The notes under the pieces are model-generated. The model had not been told where the DNA came from and did not search any database. It saw only the letters and a list, made by a program, of their open reading frames with translations. A stretch of DNA of 64,000 nt from contig JAMXDE010000035.1 of the NCBI GenBank assembly GCA_026770025.1, positions 310,001 to 374,000 of the forward strand, written 5' to 3'. Source of the DNA: Craspedostauros australis. Taxonomy: Eukaryota > Bacillariophyta > Bacillariophyceae > Mastogloiales > Achnanthaceae. This document shows positions 62,312-64,000 of the stretch, one piece after another; the first letter of the stretch is position 1, and the number at the start of each line of letters is the position of its first letter. The position numbers and the translations under genes are program-made.

Positions 62312-64000
62312 TTAGTTTGATTTGGAGAAGTTGCGCTGCATGACGATGAAATACCTTGTGGTTTGTTCTGCATGACTCCCGCCTCCAGATTGCCACAGAC
62401 GGTCAAAGTAGCTCGTGCCGTTGCTTGCGTTGCCGTTGCTGCCGACATCCTTCGTTGTTGCATCATCAAAGGAAAGCCCAGTCTCGCTTTCGAAAAGCGA
62501 TACCGTGGCCGCGGTCACACCTTTGCTGCCACCACCGCCGAAGGTCTCGGTAACTCTCACGTTCGGATGGACCTCGTTGTCCAACTGCATGCAAATCAAC
62601 AGGTTCGGGAATTGACGCAGCAACTTGACGAAGGTCGCGCAGATGAGCCGCCCGTACCACTTGTTGTCCGTCACGATGGCAATTCTGGAATGCTTGGACT
62701 CCCGCAGGCATTCGGCAGCAGCGCGCAACATGGAACTATTCAGCATGTGTGCTGGTTCTGCATTGTCGCCGGACATGATCTCTTCCAAATTCGTGACATC
62801 CACTCCGTACGTTTGGGTTGGTGGCTCCGGATGATTGACGAAGATGTTGGAGACGGTGCCATTTTTGACCAGCTGGCGCAAGAACATTCCGCTTTCCGCG
62901 CCCACCACGCAGATATTGTGTGGCAATCGGTTGGATTCCGGCGCGGTGCCATCGCTGCTGCTGTCTGCCAAAAAGGCACGATGCAGGATCTTGCCGACAC
63001 GATCGGCGCGCAACTCGACCGCTACATGGTTGCGCTTGGGATTTTTGTGGGCGCGATGCACGATCCATTCACCGAATCCGGCACCCAACTCCAAATCCAA
63101 AGGAATCTTCTTGGATTTGGATCTGGCATCATCGCCAAGACCCTTTGAAAAGAGCTTTGCAAAGTCGATCGCGCCATCGCTGCCGATGATACCGCCTTGC
63201 AACCCGACCGCACCCAGAATGCGATTGCACTCTTTTCGTTTGAGCGGAACATACTGCGAACCGCTGCTGTGTTGGATCGTGACATCCAACTTGCGCAAGG
63301 CCGACTGCAATCCGAAACTGAAGAACGCCGCATTGACAAGCTGCTGTTGCAAGTCGTGGCCTTGTTGTGCGTTGTGCATGGACGTCGTGCCGCCGCCGCT
63401 CACAAACAGAACGCGCGTCAGAAGCAACCGCGAGAGACATCGCGGCGCGATGGGCTTGCATCGCCGGATGATGACGCGCGCGTCGTCCTCGATCGATGTC
63501 AGCCGATGCACGCGGAAGATCTCGTTGGATTCGGATCGTCGGTCGGGCGTCGCCGTGGAGGCAAGGTCATCGGACATTTGTTTGAGAATCTTGCGCGAAG
63601 CTTGGGCCGATACGATGGCCTGCCGCGCCGCCTTGATGGCGTCATCCGGGTTCTCGGCCAACGCGTGAGAACTGGCCAGACTGAGGTAGCACATTCCCAG
63701 AGCCTCCCGCTTGCGCTGCTGGGCCGGTTGCGGATTCGTTGCGTGTTGCAGCGACGTGGAAAGCTGTTCCAGCTCATGAATGCGCTTGGATGCCTTGTCC
63801 AATTGCATCGCCTGGCATAGCACCGTGACGCAGTACTCGTACGATGATGCATCAAATGGCGGGAAGCAGTTGTGGTGCTGATACAGATCCCACGCAGTCT
63901 CGCTGGCGCTGACTCCGCCGGAGAGCGACGCCGAACCATCTCGCGCATCCTTGTGCAGCGTTGTTGCTGTCCACATGCATCCCCGCAGGAAGGTGTTGAG
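62312..64000 (-). CDS. TrmB-like methyltransferase with a long N-terminal helical region (partial at the right edge)
   Basis: Open from the window edge to the stop at 62,312, at least 562 residues. The ATG at 63,976 is possible, but the frame stays open to 64,000, so the true start may lie outside. Residues about 30-140 are helical and Ala/Leu-rich, with a TPR-like YCVTVLCQAMQLDKASKRIHEL. The C-terminal half has the Rossmann SAM-binding motif LDLELGAGFGEWIVHRA, the acidic end of strand 2 (VAVELRADRVG) and a core resembling tRNA (guanine-N7) methyltransferase TrmB/Trm8. Where that family has the F-P-D-P-W motif, this protein reads NHPEPP, so substrate or activity may differ. It converges with the receptor gene, 114 bp apart. 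Confidence 0.65.
   Translation of the reverse strand, partial: LNTFLRGCMWTATTLHKDARDGSASLSGGVSASETAWDLYQHHNCFPPFDASSYEYCVTVLCQAMQLDKASKRIHELEQLSTSLQHATNPQPAQQRKREALGMCYLSLASSHALAENPDDAIKAARQAIVSAQASRKILKQMSDDLASTATPDRRSESNEIFRVHRLTSIEDDARVIIRRCKPIAPRCLSRLLLTRVLFVSGGGTTSMHNAQQGHDLQQQLVNAAFFSFGLQSALRKLDVTIQHSSGSQYVPLKRKECNRILGAVGLQGGIIGSDGAIDFAKLFSKGLGDDARSKSKKIPLDLELGAGFGEWIVHRAHKNPKRNHVAVELRADRVGKILHRAFLADSSSDGTAPESNRLPHNICVVGAESGMFLRQLVKNGTVSNIFVNHPEPPTQTYGVDVTNLEEIMSGDNAEPAHMLNSSMLRAAAECLRESKHSRIAIVTDNKWYGRLICATFVKLLRQFPNLLICMQLDNEVHPNVRVTETFGGGGSKGVTAATVSLFESETGLSFDDATTKDVGSNGNASNGTSYFDRLWQSGGGSHAEQTTRYFIVMQRNFSKSN

Noticed and set aside
1-64000. CRISPR arrays, bacterial operons or riboswitches
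   Set aside because: The window is eukaryotic nuclear DNA. The repeats found are LTRs, minisatellites and microsatellites without regular unique spacers.

Overview
The window is nuclear DNA from a eukaryote, most likely a diatom or a close photosynthetic stramenopile. The grounds are: Ty1/copia elements of the kind abundant in diatoms; a protein whose N-terminus reads as signal peptide, then a Cys-Gly-Phe junction, then a basic Ser/Thr/Arg-rich stretch (the bipartite plastid presequence of secondary red plastids); secreted proteins with long Pro-Ser-x-x repeats; short phase-0 GT-AG introns; and nuclear mitochondrial bL12 genes. Species cannot be read from the sequence.

Left half (about 1-31,950) is a nest of mobile DNA. 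The oldest layer is a broken piggyBac-like transposase gene on the minus strand (pieces at 29,715-30,740, 28,885-29,199, 19,883-20,371 and 18,574-19,189). Into it went a copia element running off the left edge (D, LTR 562-1,223 + 18,541-18,573), a roughly 690-bp insertion with AGTT...AACT ends (19,190-19,877) and a recent full-length copia element (F, 20,372-28,884). Copia element A (1,224-18,540) sits in the LTR of D. Element B (8,631-18,105) sits in an LTR of A. A 754-bp solo-LTR-like insertion (C, 12,361-13,114) splits the gag-pol of B. Target duplications define most of these edges, and removing the insertions restores reading frames. A 200-bp foldback element flanked by TTAA lies at 31,746-31,953.

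Right half (about 33,000-64,000) is ordinary gene-rich chromosome. Two tail-to-tail paralogous genes (33,132-36,560 and 37,958-41,182) encode secreted cysteine-rich proteins with a Pro-Ser-x-x spacer. Next come a plastid-targeted TPR-like/fibrillin-like protein, a five-exon DDX24/Mak5 RNA helicase, three clustered mitochondrial bL12 genes, a WW-parvulin (Pin1-type) isomerase, a type II membrane sulfotransferase-like protein, a 1,436-residue receptor and a TrmB-like methyltransferase that runs off the right edge.

The most striking gene is the receptor at 57,887-62,197. It joins a PhnD-like solute-binding ectodomain, a filamin-like repeat, one membrane segment, a protein kinase with all catalytic residues, and a class III nucleotidyl cyclase with guanylyl-cyclase-type features. 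No operons are expected. The genes appear to be independent transcription units, and the only functional grouping seen is the bL12 cluster.
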